Assembly: GCF_900890705.1 (NCBI RefSeq)
Contig: NZ_CAAHFH010000001.1
Span: forward strand, 2,480,001-2,544,000
Source: Pontiella sulfatireligans
GTDB taxonomy: Bacteria; Verrucomicrobiota; Kiritimatiellia; Kiritimatiellales; Pontiellaceae
Reading direction: 5' to 3'
DNA: 64,000 nt
Part shown: one piece after another, positions 62,167 to 64,000 of the stretch
Layout: the number at the start of each line of letters is the position of its first letter
Numbering within the stretch: the stretch's first letter is position 1
Notes under the pieces: model-generated
Databases searched by the model: none
Seen by the model: only the letters and a program-made list of their open reading frames with translations
Told to the model about the DNA's origin: nothing
Position numbers and translations under genes: made by a program

Positions 62167-62880
62167 CTACTTCTTGCCTGAAAAAATGCAAACGGTTCCG
62201 CAGGTCATCGCCTTGAACCGCACATTGGAAAAGCCCGCCGCACTGAACATGTCCGTCACCGTGGCCGGACGGGGGAAATCCTCGATGGAGTCCATCAAAT
62301 ATTTATAGGCCGCGCCGCCCCCGAGCATTTTTCCAATGATGGGAACGAGAGGCGTATAGAGTTTATAGCCGAGGCGCACCAGCGCATTTTCCGGATAGGT
62401 GGCCTCAAGAATCACCAGCACTCCGCCCGGTTTCAAAACCCGCAACATCTCCTCCAGCGCCTTTTGCCGGCGCTCAATGTTGCGGAAGCAGAACCCGGAA
62501 ACAATGCCGTCGTAGGTATCGCCCTCCATCGGCAGATCCAGTGCATCGGCCGAAAAAAAGGAAACAGCATCACCCACATTACGCTGCGCCGCTTTGTCTT
62601 TGGCAATTTCAAGCATTTGCTCTGCCGGATCAATGCCATCGATCAGCACGTTGGCCGACTGATCCAAAATTTCAAAAACCAGATCGCCCGTCCCGGTGCC
62701 GATGTCCAGATAGCGCCCGCCTCGAAAAGGCTTAAGCAGTTCGACCGTCTTACGTCGCCAGCCCTTGTCCATGCCCATGGAAATGGCCCGGTTCGCCGCA
62801 TCGTAGTTTTTCGCAATGCGGTCGAACATATCGCGGTTTTCCTCCGCGGAAATCAGTGTGTCGCGTCCCTCAGCACTCAC
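62167..62880 (-). CDS. menG: Demethylmenaquinone methyltransferase (UbiE/MenG)
   Basis: 237 residues with GTG start; the GTG overlaps the ubiX stop by four bases (GTGA) and the length then equals the family's. The enzyme uses SAM to methylate demethylmenaquinone to menaquinone. SAM site YLDIGTGTGDLVFEIL (about 61-76), DGIDPAEQMLEIAKDKA, DALDLPMEGDTYDGIVSGFC, and FRNIERRQKALEEMLRVLKP, which is typical of UbiE/MenG. The C-terminal block GGAAYKYLMDSIEDFP is also conserved. Coupled to ubiX. Confidence 0.94.
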   Translation of the reverse strand: MSAEGRDTLISAEENRDMFDRIAKNYDAANRAISMGMDKGWRRKTVELLKPFRGGRYLDIGTGTGDLVFEILDQSANVLIDGIDPAEQMLEIAKDKAAQRNVGDAVSFFSADALDLPMEGDTYDGIVSGFCFRNIERRQKALEEMLRVLKPGGVLVILEATYPENALVRLGYKLYTPLVPIIGKMLGGGAAYKYLMDSIEDFPRPATVTDMFSAAGFSNVRFKAMTCGTVCIFSGKK

Positions 62881-63437
62881 CGGATATCCTCCCAGGTTTT
62901 CGGCGATTCCTGTCCAAACAAAGAAAGCACATGATCGGCATAGTAGCCGAGCATTTCCGTTACGGAGACCTCGTCGGGGTTGCGCCCCTTCATCATGTAG
63001 TACGGCGGCGACATCGGCATAATGGTTCCGCCCGCCGTGGCAATGTTCACCGCGTTCTGGGCGTTTAGCAGCGTCCACGGCGCCTCGCGGATGCAAAGCA
63101 CCAGCTTGCGCCCTTCCTTCAGCTGGCAATGCGCAGCGCGCGACACCAGCGAGTCGGCCAGACCGCAGGCAATCTTGCCCAGTGTATTCGCCGAGCACGG
63201 CATAACCACCATTCCAGCCGTTGGAACCGACCCCGAAGCAATCGTTGCCGTCAGGTCGCCGTCTTTCCATATTTCAGCCGCCAGCGCTTCAAGCTCGGCA
63301 AACGGGCCGACCTCCTGCTCATAGACCACGCGGCCCATTTTGCTCGCCACCAGCGTCACCGGCCACTGCGACTTTTCCATCAGCAGCTTCGTCGCCAGCG
63401 CACCCGAAGCACCCGTCATTGCCACAACCAAATTCAT
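62877..63437 (-). CDS. ubiX: Flavin prenyltransferase (UbiX)
   Basis: 186 residues from MNLVVAMTGASGALATKLLM (AGAGGTTAAGC precedes this ATG; the frame extends 28 codons upstream into a repeat). UbiX makes prenylated FMN for UbiD-type decarboxylases. Blocks: TGASGA (8-13), VVMPCSANTLGKIACGLADS (about 78-97), REAPWTLLNAQNAVNIATAG, and IMPMSPPYYMM. In futalosine menaquinone synthesis the prenyl-FMN serves the late decarboxylase, which is not in this window. Confidence 0.93.
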   Translation of the reverse strand: MNLVVAMTGASGALATKLLMEKSQWPVTLVASKMGRVVYEQEVGPFAELEALAAEIWKDGDLTATIASGSVPTAGMVVMPCSANTLGKIACGLADSLVSRAAHCQLKEGRKLVLCIREAPWTLLNAQNAVNIATAGGTIMPMSPPYYMMKGRNPDEVSVTEMLGYYADHVLSLFGQESPKTWEDIR

Positions 63438-63457
63438 GCTTAACCTCTGATTCATTA

Positions 63458-63533
63458 GGCAGAATGATTTAGTGGCAGAATGATTAAAAACACCGTCCTG
63501 CCGGAAATTATTCTGCCACAAAATTATTCTGCC
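63458..63533. repeat. GGCAGAATGATT palindromic repeat, copy 2
   Basis: Left arm: two units GGCAGAATGATT separated by TAGT; right arm: two units AATTATTCTGCC. Same layout as the copy at 36481-36562. The last base overlaps the ubiA stop codon, so the repeat fills the whole ubiA-ubiX gap. A hairpin here could affect ubiX translation within the operon. Confidence 0.75.
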
Positions 63534-64000
63534 TATCCTCCTAGCAGCACCACCAGTGCACCGGCGATGCCGGCGATGGCGGAGATCGGGAAAAACCTAA
63601 CGCCAACCGGGATGCTTTGCAAGTAGGCCGCGCCAAAGGCGCCGGCAGAAACGAGCAATGCAACGAATGAGAGCATTCCGCCTACCGACATCCACAGCAA
63701 CACCAGCGCCGCAAACGAAATAAGATGCGTCAGGGCGGCAACCAGCTGCGCCTTGGACGCCCCAAGCGCCGCGGGAATGCTGCGAACCTTGTTGGCGCGG
63801 TCAAAATCAATGTCCAATAGCGCATAGATAATGTCGAAGCCGCTGATCCAGCAGAAGGTGAAGAGCGCCAGCAACAGAAGCACCGGCGGAAATGCCAGAC
63901 TGTTCGTCACGGCCACGAATGCTCCGATCGGCGCAGTGGCCATACAAACTCCGATACCGTAGTGGCACAACGTCGTAAAGCGCTTGAGCAGAGAATAGAG
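63533..64000 (-). CDS. UbiA-family prenyltransferase (MqnP/UbiA), cut by window edge
   Basis: The 155 residues in the window are the C-terminal half of a UbiA enzyme; the 5' end is outside. The frame enters at the edge with LYSLLKRFTTLCHYGIGVCM. The second Asp-rich motif is in DIIYALLDIDFDRANKVRSI, which binds the prenyl diphosphate through Mg2+, and four or five membrane helices follow. UbiA enzymes attach polyprenyl chains to an aromatic acid. With MqnA, MenG and UbiX beside it, the menaquinone enzyme MqnP is the more likely identity than 4-hydroxybenzoate prenyltransferase. It is upstream of ubiX in the operon. Confidence 0.88.
   Translation of the reverse strand, partial: LYSLLKRFTTLCHYGIGVCMATAPIGAFVAVTNSLAFPPVLLLLALFTFCWISGFDIIYALLDIDFDRANKVRSIPAALGASKAQLVAALTHLISFAALVLLWMSVGGMLSFVALLVSAGAFGAAYLQSIPVGVRFFPISAIAGIAGALVVLLGG

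Noticed and set aside
63129..63443. Arg-rich plus-strand frame opposite ubiX
   Set aside because: Antisense shadow of a well-conserved gene.

Overview
The window looks like chromosome of a marine, probably anaerobic bacterium of the Kiritimatiellota (PVC superphylum, Pontiella-like). This is inferred from nine Cys-type S1 sulfatases in about 26 kb, large secreted HzsA-like dihaem proteins of the kind common in planctomycete/verrucomicrobial genomes, PEP-CTERM proteins, a sigma factor of the type found beside sulfatase clusters, and menaquinone genes of the futalosine type. No 16S or other phylogenetic marker was compared.

Region 1 (1-2.5 kb) is decayed mobile DNA. A sigma-70 family gene is broken after about codon 167 and joined directly to the 3' two-thirds of an IS1634-type transposase. 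Next come the first and last pieces of an integron-type tyrosine recombinase, with a palindromic repeat between them. A secreted or membrane protein gene runs off the left edge.

Region 2 (2.5-28.8 kb) is a leftward polysaccharide-utilisation locus: nine S1 sulfatases (one frameshifted), a GH29 fucosidase-like enzyme, a beta-helix protein with features of iota-carrageenase (GH82), a beta-propeller glycosidase-like protein, a DUF1080 protein, a PhoD-like phosphoesterase, a dihaem beta-propeller protein and an HzsA-like dihaem protein. Nearly all start with a signal peptide, and the genes abut or overlap, so they are probably one or a few operons for desulfating and cutting a sulfated algal galactan and/or fucan outside the cytoplasm.

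Region 3 (29.2-33.9 kb) holds fmt, a GT39-like membrane protein, thiL and an unusual IclR-sensor/AraC-HTH regulator. Region 4 (34.0-44.4 kb), divergent from that regulator, is the most interesting part: two adjacent HzsA-like proteins (one with a single haem site), a secreted beta-propeller, an iron-type alcohol dehydrogenase, and an HzsA-like protein fused to a formylglycine-generating-enzyme-like domain. I read this as an uncharacterised extracytoplasmic redox module.

Region 5 (44.4-52.3 kb) is a leftward dcw cluster, mraZ - small ORF - rsmH - ftsL-like - ftsI - murE - murF - mraY, with MraZ-type repeats upstream. Region 6 (52.4-61 kb) holds lgt, a PP-loop RNA-thiolation-like protein, a PEP-CTERM metalloprotease, a CaCA-type exchanger, a small secreted protein, two tandem secreted trypsin-like proteases, and a PEP-CTERM protein with an odd C-terminal tail. 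Region 7 (61.2-64 kb) has a perfect inverted-repeat element and then ubiA(mqnP)-ubiX-menG-mqnA for menaquinone synthesis, running off the right edge. I saw no rRNA, tRNA or CRISPR array.
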